Below, piece by piece: positions 17,065-24,489 of a DNA stretch of 64,000 nt (position 1 is the first letter of the stretch; each line of letters starts with the position of its first letter). The stretch is from Burkholderia sp. D-99 (GTDB lineage: Bacteria > Pseudomonadota > Gammaproteobacteria > Burkholderiales > Burkholderiaceae). Under the pieces are notes generated by a model. The model was not told the DNA's origin, did not search any database, and worked only from the letters and a program-made list of their open reading frames with translations. A program made the position numbers and the translations under genes. The stretch spans positions 372,001 to 436,000 of the forward strand of contig NZ_JAAOXM010000004.1 of the NCBI RefSeq assembly GCF_011605345.1, written 5' to 3'.

Positions 17065-18453
17065 TCATCCCAGCGACCTCGGCCAGCATTCGATCGTCAC
17101 GCGCGTGCCGGGCTCGGCATTGCCGATGCGCAGCGTGAAGTCGTGCACGTTGACGACCGTCGACACGATGCTCAGGCCGAGCCCGGCCCCGGCGAGGTGC
17201 CCGGTGCGGCGGCTGCGGTAACGATGCTGCAGCACGGCCTCGCGTTCGTTCGCCGCGATACCCGGGCCGTTGTCGACCACGTCGATGCGCGGACCGGACG
17301 GCGTATCGTGGAGCTCCAGGCGCACGGTGTCGCCCGAGGTCGTGTACTTGAGCGCGTTGTCGAGCAGGTTCGTGAGTGCCTCGAACAGCAGCGCGCGATC
17401 GCCGTGAATCCGCGCGACGGGTTCGACAAGCACGACGAAATGGATGGCACGGCTGTCGGCGAGCGGCTCGAACAGTTGCCCGACGTCCGTGACGAGATCT
17501 TCCAGTGCAAGCTCGGCGAACCCGCCGCGCCGCTGCAGCGATCCGATTTCGGCGATGCGCAGCATCGCGCGAAACCGGCTGAGCAGCACATCGGTCTCGT
17601 TGCGTGCGCGGGCGACGAGCGTCGCCAGCGCGGCATCGTCGAGCCCGTCCGCGCGCTCTGCCGCATGCGCCAGCAGCGTATGCACGTGCGCGAGCGGCGT
17701 ACGCAGGTCGTGCGCGATGCCGTCGCAGACGCCCTTCACCTCGTTCATCAGGCGCTCGATTTCCTCGAGCATGTGATTGACCAGATGCGACAGCAGGTCG
17801 ATCTCGTCGTGCCCGCCGATCGGCAGCCGCTGCCCGAGGTCGCCCTGCGCGATGCGCTGCGTGATGCGCCGGACTTCCTTCAGGCGCCGCATCTGCCGCA
17901 CGCTGAGGATCAGGCCGCCGACGACCCCCGCCCCGAGGCAGAGCAGCCCGCCGCCGACCAGCGCCTGGATGATCGCCGCGCGAATCCGCAGGATGTGCGT
18001 CAGGTCGCGCCCAAGCACCAGCACGTCGCCGTTGGCGCGCCGCTCCGCCATAGTGCGGACGACCGGCGGCACCTGGTCGCCCGCGATCGTCATCGTGTGA
18101 TCGAGCGTCACGCCGTTGCGATCCGGCCGGATGCCGTCGGGCATGGCCAGCACGTCGCCGGCGATATGCCTGCCGTCGGCCGTGAAGAGCCCGAAGTAGT
18201 TGGTGTGCATCCGTTCGTGCTCGATCCGGTGCTGGATGGCCGCGGCAAGCTGGCTGTCCTGGAGCGAATCGAAGTAGATCATCTGCCAGTCGATCACCAC
18301 GTCGGTTTCGCGCTCCATGTCGTGCGTGATGACCGATGCGATGAAGCCGAGCAGCAGCATTACCGAAACGGAAAACGTCAGCGCATAGACCGAGACGAGC
18401 CGGAACGTGCTGGAGTACCAGCGGCGCTTCGGCGCCGGCTGGACGTGATGCAT
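17065..18453 (-). CDS. Sensor histidine kinase
   Basis: A membrane-bound kinase of about 462 aa. Two transmembrane helices (about 19-41 and 160-185) enclose a periplasmic sensor of roughly 115 residues. HAMP follows, then the dimerisation helix with the phospho-His in GIAHDLRTPLAHV (H248). The ATPase domain has an N-box (LTNLLDNALKYT), G1 (DVVDNGPGI) and G2 (GAGLGLSIV). The gene follows the response regulator directly. The start is uncertain: a TTG at 18483 would overlap the regulator stop by eight bases, while the ATG at 18453 gives a normal N-terminus; neither has a clear Shine-Dalgarno sequence. Signal unknown. Confidence 0.9.
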   Translation of the reverse strand: MHHVQPAPKRRWYSSTFRLVSVYALTFSVSVMLLLGFIASVITHDMERETDVVIDWQMIYFDSLQDSQLAAAIQHRIEHERMHTNYFGLFTADGRHIAGDVLAMPDGIRPDRNGVTLDHTMTIAGDQVPPVVRTMAERRANGDVLVLGRDLTHILRIRAAIIQALVGGGLLCLGAGVVGGLILSVRQMRRLKEVRRITQRIAQGDLGQRLPIGGHDEIDLLSHLVNHMLEEIERLMNEVKGVCDGIAHDLRTPLAHVHTLLAHAAERADGLDDAALATLVARARNETDVLLSRFRAMLRIAEIGSLQRRGGFAELALEDLVTDVGQLFEPLADSRAIHFVVLVEPVARIHGDRALLFEALTNLLDNALKYTTSGDTVRLELHDTPSGPRIDVVDNGPGIAANEREAVLQHRYRSRRTGHLAGAGLGLSIVSTVVNVHDFTLRIGNAEPGTRVTIECWPRSLG

Positions 18454-18475
18454 CGAGGACGTCAAGGTAGCGGAC

Positions 18476-19222
18476 TCAGCCAAGGATGTAGCCTGCGCCG
18501 CGTACCGTCTGGATCATCTGCTTCACATCGGGCGGATCGATCTTCTTGCGCAGCCGGCCCATGTGCACTTCGATCAGGTTGGTGCCGGGGTCGAAGTGAT
18601 AGCCCCATACGGCCTCGAACAGCATCGTGCGCGTGATGGTCTGTCCGGCATTGCGCATCATGTATTCGAGCACGCGGTACTCGGTCGGCAGCAGCGCGAT
18701 TTCATCGCCGTCGCGAAACACCTTGCGCGAGATCAGGTCGAGCTTGAGCGGGCCGACGGTCAGCGTCGTGGCGAACGGCGCCGGCGAGCTCTGGCTCCGG
18801 CGCAGCAGGACTTCCAGGCGCGCCGCCATTTCCTCGGGATCGAACGGCTTGGTCAGGTAGTCGTCGCCGCCCGCGCGCAGGCCGCGCACGCGTTCGTCGA
18901 CATCGCCGAGCGCACTCAGCATCAGCACCGGAGTGCGCACACCGACGCTGCGCATCGTGGTCAGGATCGTGAGACCGTCGACGACCGGCAGCATGCGGTC
19001 GAGCGTGATCACGTCGAACTCGTTGCCGAGCGCACGCGCCATGCCGTCACGGCCGTTCGCCACCCATTCGACCGTAAAGCCACGGCCTTTCAGCTCTCTG
19101 ACGATTTCGTTCGCGGTGATTTCGTCGTCTTCGATCGTCAGTACGTGCGCGATGGCCGCACCGTTTTCGACCAGCCTGTCGGGCAGGGCCGGCGTGTTAC
19201 CGGGGGAAACTGATAATGCCAT
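18476..19222 (-). CDS. OmpR/PhoB-family response regulator
   Basis: A 248-aa response regulator with complete receiver chemistry: the acidic pair in TIEDD, phospho-Asp75 in TLDRMLP, Ser103 and Lys125 in TKPF. The winged helix ends EVHMGRLRKKIDPPD and QTVRGAGYILG. An N-terminal extension of about 25 residues precedes the receiver; no closer start codon exists, and there is no obvious Shine-Dalgarno sequence before this ATG. It is the first gene of the regulator/kinase/atypical-regulator operon and a close paralogue of the orphan regulator at 7400-8074. A variant of the shared box lies about 105 bases upstream, which would fit autoregulation. Confidence 0.92.
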   Translation of the reverse strand: MALSVSPGNTPALPDRLVENGAAIAHVLTIEDDEITANEIVRELKGRGFTVEWVANGRDGMARALGNEFDVITLDRMLPVVDGLTILTTMRSVGVRTPVLMLSALGDVDERVRGLRAGGDDYLTKPFDPEEMAARLEVLLRRSQSSPAPFATTLTVGPLKLDLISRKVFRDGDEIALLPTEYRVLEYMMRNAGQTITRTMLFEAVWGYHFDPGTNLIEVHMGRLRKKIDPPDVKQMIQTVRGAGYILG

Positions 19223-19325
19223 ATACGATTCTCGTCTTCAGCGAAGGGACGCCACGCTTCGACACCCGAAGGGCGATCGCGTTCGGATGCAGACTACACG
19301 CACGCGCGTAAATCGTGCGCGTCGA

Positions 19326-19351
19326 CTTCATGAAGAAAGTTTCATATACGG
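19326..19351. promoter_or_regulatory. Variant of the candidate response-regulator box
   Basis: CTTCATGAAGAAAGTTTCAT followed by ATACGG aligns, on the opposite strand, with the box at 15527 (shared core ATGAAGAA-GTTTCAT). It lies about 105 bases upstream of the response-regulator start codon. Confidence 0.4.
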
Positions 19352-19473
19352 CGGCAACGCCGGCCGGCGTTACCGGCCCGCGCCGTTGCGACAGGATGCC
19401 GCACGGCCCTCCGCCGTCGTGCGCGGGCGGTTGCAACCGCTCGCGCCGAAAGGTATCGGTAAAGAATCGTGCA

Positions 19474-19683
19474 TCAGCTTCGGTGCGGCTCCACACCCGG
19501 CTGGTCGACGCGATGCGAAGCGACACGATGCGCCGCGTCCTCCGCGCGCTGCATGCGTTCGGCCTTCTCATGCGCGAGCGTCGCATCGGCAATCGCGAGC
19601 CCCGTTCCCTGCACCTTCGCGAACGACAGCACCGGTGAGCACACCAGCACGATGAGTGCGGCCATCCTGACGGTCTTTTTCAT
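19474..19683 (-). CDS. Small exported protein, 69 aa
   Basis: The frame from the ATG at 19683 encodes a typical signal peptide (MKKTVRMAALIVLVCSPVLS, cleavage near SFA-KV) and a mature peptide of about 45 residues, mostly helical and charged, containing AHEKAERMQRAEDAAHR. GGGG is found nine bases upstream of the ATG. I do not recognise a family. It points in the same direction as the two-component operon, 250 bases upstream of it. Its small size and export match the other small secreted genes around this locus. Confidence 0.55.
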   Translation of the reverse strand: MKKTVRMAALIVLVCSPVLSFAKVQGTGLAIADATLAHEKAERMQRAEDAAHRVASHRVDQPGVEPHRS

Positions 19684-19840
19684 TGCATTACCCCGATGCA
19701 GGCCGCGCCGTGCGCAGCGTCGATTGATCACGTGTTCGACGATACGCCCGCGCGTCTAACCGTTCGGTCGCACGTGCATGAAGGATTCTTTAAGGTTCGA
19801 TGCGTACGGCGACGAACGCGTCGGCCGGGGTCGACCGGTA

Positions 19841-19856
19841 TAAAACTTGTTTCATC
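19841..19856. promoter_or_regulatory. Candidate response-regulator box (exact copy)
   Basis: TAAAACTTGTTTCATC is identical to 8089-8104. It lies 105 bases before the DUF4148 gene at 19961, a distance close to that at the RND operon (125 bases). Confidence 0.55.
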
Positions 19857-19960
19857 TTCGCGCGGCCGTTTCGATAGTCCGCGGTGCCTAACCTTGGTCG
19901 TGAGGTCGACGTTGGCATCCCACCGTACGGCCAGTTCCCCACGCTTCCCAGGAGTCGAAG

Positions 19961-20266
19961 ATGAAACATCCCGCCCGTTACCTCGCCTGTTCCGCGCTGC
20001 TCGTGCTGAGCTTCGCTGCGCATGCCGCGCCAAAGCTCACGGCGGCGCAATGCAACGACTATCCGTTCGTGCATACGCAAGGCCCGGTTTCCCATCGGCA
20101 ACTGATCAACGAGCTGAACGAGCTGGAATCTGTCGGCTACAACCCGTCGTCGGGTGACGAGAGCAGCTATCCGGACGATATCGATTCGGCGCAGGCGCGC
20201 CTGATGAAGGAGTATCAGAAGGATTGTGCCGGCGCAGCCAACACCGTCGCGTCGAACGGCAACTGA
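19961..20266 (+). CDS. DUF4148-like secreted small protein
   Basis: A 101-aa exported protein with a signal peptide ending AAHAA. The mature part contains LINELNELESVGYNPSSGDE, SSYPDDIDSAQARL and a final Cys segment; L-x-x-L-E-x-x-G-Y-N-P followed by Y-P-x-D-I-x-x-A-x-A is the standard DUF4148 pattern. GGAG lies nine bases upstream of the ATG. Like the copy at 15724 it sits next to the two-component locus and has a copy of the shared promoter box. A rho-independent terminator follows. Function unknown; periplasmic. Confidence 0.85.
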   Translation: MKHPARYLACSALLVLSFAAHAAPKLTAAQCNDYPFVHTQGPVSHRQLINELNELESVGYNPSSGDESSYPDDIDSAQARLMKEYQKDCAGAANTVASNGN

Positions 20267-20295
20267 TTCGCCACCCGCAAACGATCTCCGAGCTT

Positions 20296-20326
20296 GCGCG
20301 CGTGCCTTGCGGCCGCGCGCTTTTTT
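20296..20326 (+). terminator. Rho-independent terminator
   Basis: GCGCGCG and CGCGCGC form a 7-bp stem, with GCC/GGC extending it, followed by six T. It ends the DUF4148-like gene. Confidence 0.85.
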
Positions 20327-20363
20327 GTTGATGAAACCCCGCGACGATTCCGGTTGATTCCCC

Positions 20364-21623
20364 CTACAGCCGCGTCGCCCAAAAATTCCGCGCCGTACTC
20401 GTCAACCTCGACCAGGGCCCCGGCCGCCGCTCGCTCTCCTGCTCGGCCAACCCGCCCAACGCCGCCTTCATCATCGCGAGTTCGCTCGCGAGCACCGCAT
20501 CGCAACCGAAACTGCCGGCCGCCGCAAGATCGACGATCCGGAGCGCCTGATCCACGCACATCTTCCCGTACGCATCCGTCGCATCGGCATCCGCGCGCGT
20601 GCCCAGCGTCGCCTCGGCGAGCTTGCTTGCCCACAGCGCAAGCGCGTCGACCGGCGCGCTGCCGTCGCGCACCAGCAACTTGCCGACCTCCATCGCGACG
20701 AGATGGGCATCCTCATTGTCGGCGGACGACAGGTTCCGGCCACGCAGCGCGCGGTTCCGGTGCGCGGCACGCAGCGACGGCGTCAATCCGGTCAGGTTCG
20801 CGATCCACGCTTCGGCGGCACTCAGGTACGCGTGCGACCGGATCGCCAGGTCGCAGTCGAAAACCGCATCCGCATGGGTCGTCGCATGGCGCATCGCGAG
20901 CAGCCAGCAACCGAGAAAGGCGCGATACGAAGCCGCCGGCCCCACGTACGCCGCATGGGCCTTGAAGAATTCGATGCACTGATCGGGCTGCCACTCGCCG
21001 ACCGACGGAAAATTGTCCGGCAGGTCGATGCGCAGGCCGACGACCACCCGCTCGACCGCCGCCACGCTGCGGCCGCACGCCAGCGCCAGGAACGGCATCG
21101 CGATGCTGAACGTGTCGCAATGCGCGACGAGCCGGTCGCAGCACGCTTGCCACTGCGCGAGCGGATTGCGCGCGACGACGATATGGACGACATCGGGGAA
21201 CGCGCGACGCATCCATGCGAGGCGCCCGAGCGATTCGCCGAACCGGAACACCGGTATGCGGCCGCGATCGAACGCCTGGGTCATCAGCGTGCGCAGGAAA
21301 TATTCGATGTCGCCCGCGTATTCGGGCGTCGCTTCTTCGAACTGGTTCGCCAGGAAGGCCATTTCGACGCGCGACAGGCCGGGCGTGTCCAGCCTGAGCG
21401 CGTCGGCCACGTCCGCCGCCGGTCGCTCGCCGGGGCACGGCATCGCGGCCGGCGGACCGTCGGAGCCGGTGCTCGCGTATTGCGCGTAATCGACCGATTC
21501 GACCATCGCGCGCAGCGGTTCGTCGTATGCCATGACACCGTCGAGATCGCGAAGGCACGACCACAGCCAGCCATCGGTCGCCCCATATCCGGAATGCAGA
21601 AACACCGCTTGTGTCGAGTTCAT
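20364..21623 (-). CDS. Sulfotransferase-like P-loop protein
   Basis: A cytosolic protein of about 419 aa. Near the start AVFLHSGYGATDGWLWSCL resembles the phosphosulfate-binding loop of PAPS-dependent sulfotransferases, and HIVVARNPLAQWQACCDRL resembles their 3'-phosphate-binding segment (R-N-P-x-x-x-W). The C-terminal half is helical and unassigned. Many bacterial sulfotransferase-like proteins have no known substrate and this one has no informative neighbours, being convergent with the DUF4148 gene and divergent from a porin. I chose ATG 21623; an ATG at 21659 would add 12 residues. Confidence 0.6.
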   Translation of the reverse strand: MNSTQAVFLHSGYGATDGWLWSCLRDLDGVMAYDEPLRAMVESVDYAQYASTGSDGPPAAMPCPGERPAADVADALRLDTPGLSRVEMAFLANQFEEATPEYAGDIEYFLRTLMTQAFDRGRIPVFRFGESLGRLAWMRRAFPDVVHIVVARNPLAQWQACCDRLVAHCDTFSIAMPFLALACGRSVAAVERVVVGLRIDLPDNFPSVGEWQPDQCIEFFKAHAAYVGPAASYRAFLGCWLLAMRHATTHADAVFDCDLAIRSHAYLSAAEAWIANLTGLTPSLRAAHRNRALRGRNLSSADNEDAHLVAMEVGKLLVRDGSAPVDALALWASKLAEATLGTRADADATDAYGKMCVDQALRIVDLAAAGSFGCDAVLASELAMMKAALGGLAEQESERRPGPWSRLTSTARNFWATRL

Positions 21624-21659
21624 GGCGGCCCTTGTCTCGTTGCGTTGAAGTTCGTCCAT

Positions 21660-22107
21660 CCGATCGATCCAGTGTAGATTGCGATGGAATTACCCGGTTT
21701 ACGGGCCGCGTTACCGCGATTTACCGGCCTCACGCAGTCGCCAAGCAAGCGGGTTACGTGCCCGCCTGATCGCCCCCTCCTTTTTCCGCCTGTTTTCATT
21801 ACGGCATTTGACGCGCGAATGTGCGGTTCCCTGGCGCTTCGCACCAACGCATGGGTGCTCGCCCCCGATGCCGCCCCTTGCTACGCGGATTGCGTCGTGA
21901 GTGCGCGCGCTCCGTCACGCACGTCAAATCGGTTGCGTACACAACCATCAAATTACATAAATGCCGAGCGGAAATCTGCGGTAAACCCGTCGTTGTGGAA
22001 TCCCAACGGATCGAAAATTGTGTCGTGACCTAATGGCGGCTCCTGACGAAGGCCCGACGCTTCGGCAGGAAGGAAAGCAGTTCCGTTACATGCCAGGAGA
22101 GTTCATG
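21660..22107. other. Intergenic region upstream of porin
   Basis: No credible gene. The short frames are non-coding in composition. An AT-richer part around 21940-22025 probably carries the porin promoter. AGGAGA at 22095-22100 is the porin ribosome-binding site. Confidence 0.5.
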
Positions 22108-23271
22108 ATGAAAGGTATCTTGAGGAAATCGCTGTTGTCGCTCGCGTTGCTGGCCGGCGTTTCCGCCGCGCACGCACAGAGCACGGTGACGCTGTACGGC
22201 GTCATCGACGAGTCGATCCAGTTCACGCACAACGCCACGCCCACCGGCAGCAACCAGCTCGGCCTCTACTCGGGCAACCTGTCCGGCAGCCGCTGGGGCC
22301 TGATGGGCAGCGAGGATCTCGGCGGCGGGCTGAAGGCGATCTTCCAGCTCGAGAACGGCTTCGACGTCAACAACGGCAAGATGGGGACGTACAACGGCAC
22401 GACCTCGCTGTTCGGCCGCCAGGCGTACGTCGGCCTGCAAAGCGCCCAGTACGGCACGCTCACGCTCGGCCGCCAGTACGATCCGCTCGTCGACCAGGTT
22501 CAGGGGCTGACCGAAGACAACTACTTCGGCAGCACGTTCGCCACCGCCGGCGATGTCGACAACTACGACAACAGCTCGCGCACCAACAACGCGATCAAGT
22601 ACCTGTCGCCGAACTACGGCGGGTTGCAGGTCGAGACGATGTACGCACTCGGCGGCGTCGCGGGGCAAACCGGATCGGGGCAGACGTGGTCGGTCGCGGC
22701 GGCGTACAACAACGGCCCGTTCTCGCTGGCCGCCGGCTACTACGTGGCCGACAACGCGAATTCGACGATCGCGCGCACGGGCTGGTCGTCGACTTCCGAC
22801 GGCACCTTCGACGGCCCGGTGAACTCGGGCTACGCGACGGCGAAGTCGATCAATATCGCGCGGGTCGCCGCACGCTACGTCGCCGGGCCGTATACGATCG
22901 GCCTCTCGTACAGCAATGCAGCGTACAAGGCGGACGCACTGTCGGCGTTCGCATCGACCGAGAAGTTCAACACCGGCCAGGCGTACTTCAACTACCAGGC
23001 CACGCCGGCGCTGCTGCTCGGCCTCGGCTACAGCTATACGCATGCGAGCGGCGACACCGACGCGTCCTACAACCAGGTATCGCTCGGCGCCGACTACAGC
23101 CTGTCGAAGCGAACCGACGTGTATCTCGTCGGCGCGTGGCAAAAGGCGACCGGTTCGCAGCTGAACGCGGACGGGTCGGTATCGAGCGCCGAAGCATCGA
23201 TCGGTTCGTACGGCGTCGCCGGCACCGACAGCCAGGAGATGGTCAGCCTCGGCATCCGCCACCGGTTCTGA
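22108..23271 (+). CDS. Outer-membrane porin (Burkholderia general porin family)
   Basis: A 387-aa porin. Two ATG codons are adjacent (22105 and 22108); the second is seven bases from AGGAGA and is preferred. The signal peptide ends SAAHA and the mature protein starts QSTVTLYGVID. RWGLMGSEDLGGGL, AYVGLQ and TLGRQYDP mark the barrel and IRHRF is the C-terminal assembly signal. It is the third porin in the window and, like the one at 4352, lies next to a gene of the 124-aa family. Confidence 0.93.
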   Translation: MKGILRKSLLSLALLAGVSAAHAQSTVTLYGVIDESIQFTHNATPTGSNQLGLYSGNLSGSRWGLMGSEDLGGGLKAIFQLENGFDVNNGKMGTYNGTTSLFGRQAYVGLQSAQYGTLTLGRQYDPLVDQVQGLTEDNYFGSTFATAGDVDNYDNSSRTNNAIKYLSPNYGGLQVETMYALGGVAGQTGSGQTWSVAAAYNNGPFSLAAGYYVADNANSTIARTGWSSTSDGTFDGPVNSGYATAKSINIARVAARYVAGPYTIGLSYSNAAYKADALSAFASTEKFNTGQAYFNYQATPALLLGLGYSYTHASGDTDASYNQVSLGADYSLSKRTDVYLVGAWQKATGSQLNADGSVSSAEASIGSYGVAGTDSQEMVSLGIRHRF

Positions 23272-23282
23272 TCGCAGCAGAT

Positions 23283-23308
23283 GCCGGCCGTCACTCGCGA
23301 CGGCCGGC
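23283..23308 (+). terminator. Hairpin after porin
   Basis: GCCGGCCGTC and GACGGCCGGC form a perfect 10-bp stem with a 6-nt loop, starting 11 bases after the porin stop. There is no T-run. The remaining interval up to 23671 shows no gene. Confidence 0.6.
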
Positions 23309-23671
23309 GCACGACACGCTCGCCCCTCTCGGCAATCGTTTGAAATATTGCAGCCTCGATACGCGCTGAAATGCGCATTTCCCCGCGAAATTCCGTCATC
23401 CGAGAGTCTGCACGCTTCGTGATGCAGCATCGATTACCGATCCGGACCATCGCCCGCTGTCACCCTCGCCACATATCTCAATAATTACGGGCCACTCTTG
23501 CGCGAAGTCCAATTCAATCCGCTTACAACGCGTCAATACCGGAGTCCTGAATATGACGAAACAATCTTGAAATTTATTTGACGATAGCGTGACCTATGCT
23601 TCCGTCACACCGCGTACCGGCCACGCCGATGGCGGCAGTGTTCCCCGACAGCGACAGTGAAAGGCCCGATC

Positions 23672-24046
23672 ATGTATCACACGATGCGCATGGAAGTCTC
23701 CACCGAATCCGGGTATCCAGTGATCAGGTTCACGATCGACGGCCAGACCGCCGTACTCGGCGTCAACGATATCGACCAGATGATCCTGCAGCTCGCGACC
23801 GCACGCGCGGCGATGCAGCCGACGCATCCGGTCGAACCGCCGGAAGGCCAGTATCCATTGCAGATCGACCCGTGCTGGCGGGTCGACCGGCTCGCCGATT
23901 ACGACGGCGCCGTCCTGTCGATTCGTCACGTCGGGATGGGCTGGATCGCATTCGCGCTGCCCGCCGTCAACCTGACCAACCTCGTCGAAGCACTCGCGTC
24001 GCCGCCCGAAATGACCGCACCGGTCAATCACGCGATGCTGAACTGA
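23672..24046 (+). CDS. Conserved hypothetical protein, 124 aa (paralogue of the gene at 5597)
   Basis: Paralogue of the 124-aa protein at 5597-5971, with the same landmarks: D-I-D-Q-M-I-L-Q-L, RAAMQP, a proline patch, DPCW, then GAVLSIRHVGMGWIAFALP. I chose the ATG at 23672, seven bases after AAAGG, because it gives the same length as the paralogue; a GTG at 23657 would add five residues. No signal peptide or membrane segment. It lies 400 bases after a porin and 140 bases before the operon of the 100-aa protein with BamA and LptD copies, so it may be linked to envelope protein handling, but its function is unknown. Confidence 0.75.
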   Translation: MYHTMRMEVSTESGYPVIRFTIDGQTAVLGVNDIDQMILQLATARAAMQPTHPVEPPEGQYPLQIDPCWRVDRLADYDGAVLSIRHVGMGWIAFALPAVNLTNLVEALASPPEMTAPVNHAMLN

Positions 24047-24186
24047 TGCGCGACCGGCGCTGACCGGCCCCGCCTTCGATTGGCGAATCCGGCCAATTTC
24101 AATTCGCAATCCGAATCACACGACGATCCGAGCCGAACCGGCTCGAATCGCGGCTTTCCGTTCCTTTCTGACAGGACATGCTCATC

Positions 24187-24489
24187 ATGCGAATCCCTTC
24201 TTCGACCGCCGCACTCGCCCGGCAACCCTTCGCCTACGCGCTGTCGGATTTCGACGCCGGCAGCTGGTACCTGCTGCCGGTCGACGCGCGCACGATCTTC
24301 CGCTGCCGGCTCACCGGCCGTTACGCGACGGGACTGTCGCTGAGTGCCATCTGCGGCAACGGCTACGCGGCCGTGCACCAGCTGGCCGAATCGCATGTCG
24401 ACACGGTGTCGCGCCTGCTCGCGCGCGATGCGCAGAACGACGCGGAACATCGCGTTCATGCGTTCGACGACGGGATCGACTGGCAGTGA
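24187..24489 (+). CDS. Hypothetical protein, 100 aa, first gene of the bamA/lptD-paralogue operon
   Basis: A small soluble-looking protein with the sequence AYALSDFDAGSWYLLPVDAR, then TIFRCRLTGRYATGLSLSA. No signal peptide or membrane helix is seen and I recognise no family. The stop codon overlaps the GTG start of the next gene (GTGA), a sign of translational coupling to the BamA-like protein. I prefer the ATG at 24187, ten bases from AGGAC, over that at 24178, which would be too close. Its fixed position upstream of an outer-membrane assembly gene suggests a related role, but this is inference. Confidence 0.65.
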   Translation: MRIPSSTAALARQPFAYALSDFDAGSWYLLPVDARTIFRCRLTGRYATGLSLSAICGNGYAAVHQLAESHVDTVSRLLARDAQNDAEHRVHAFDDGIDWQ

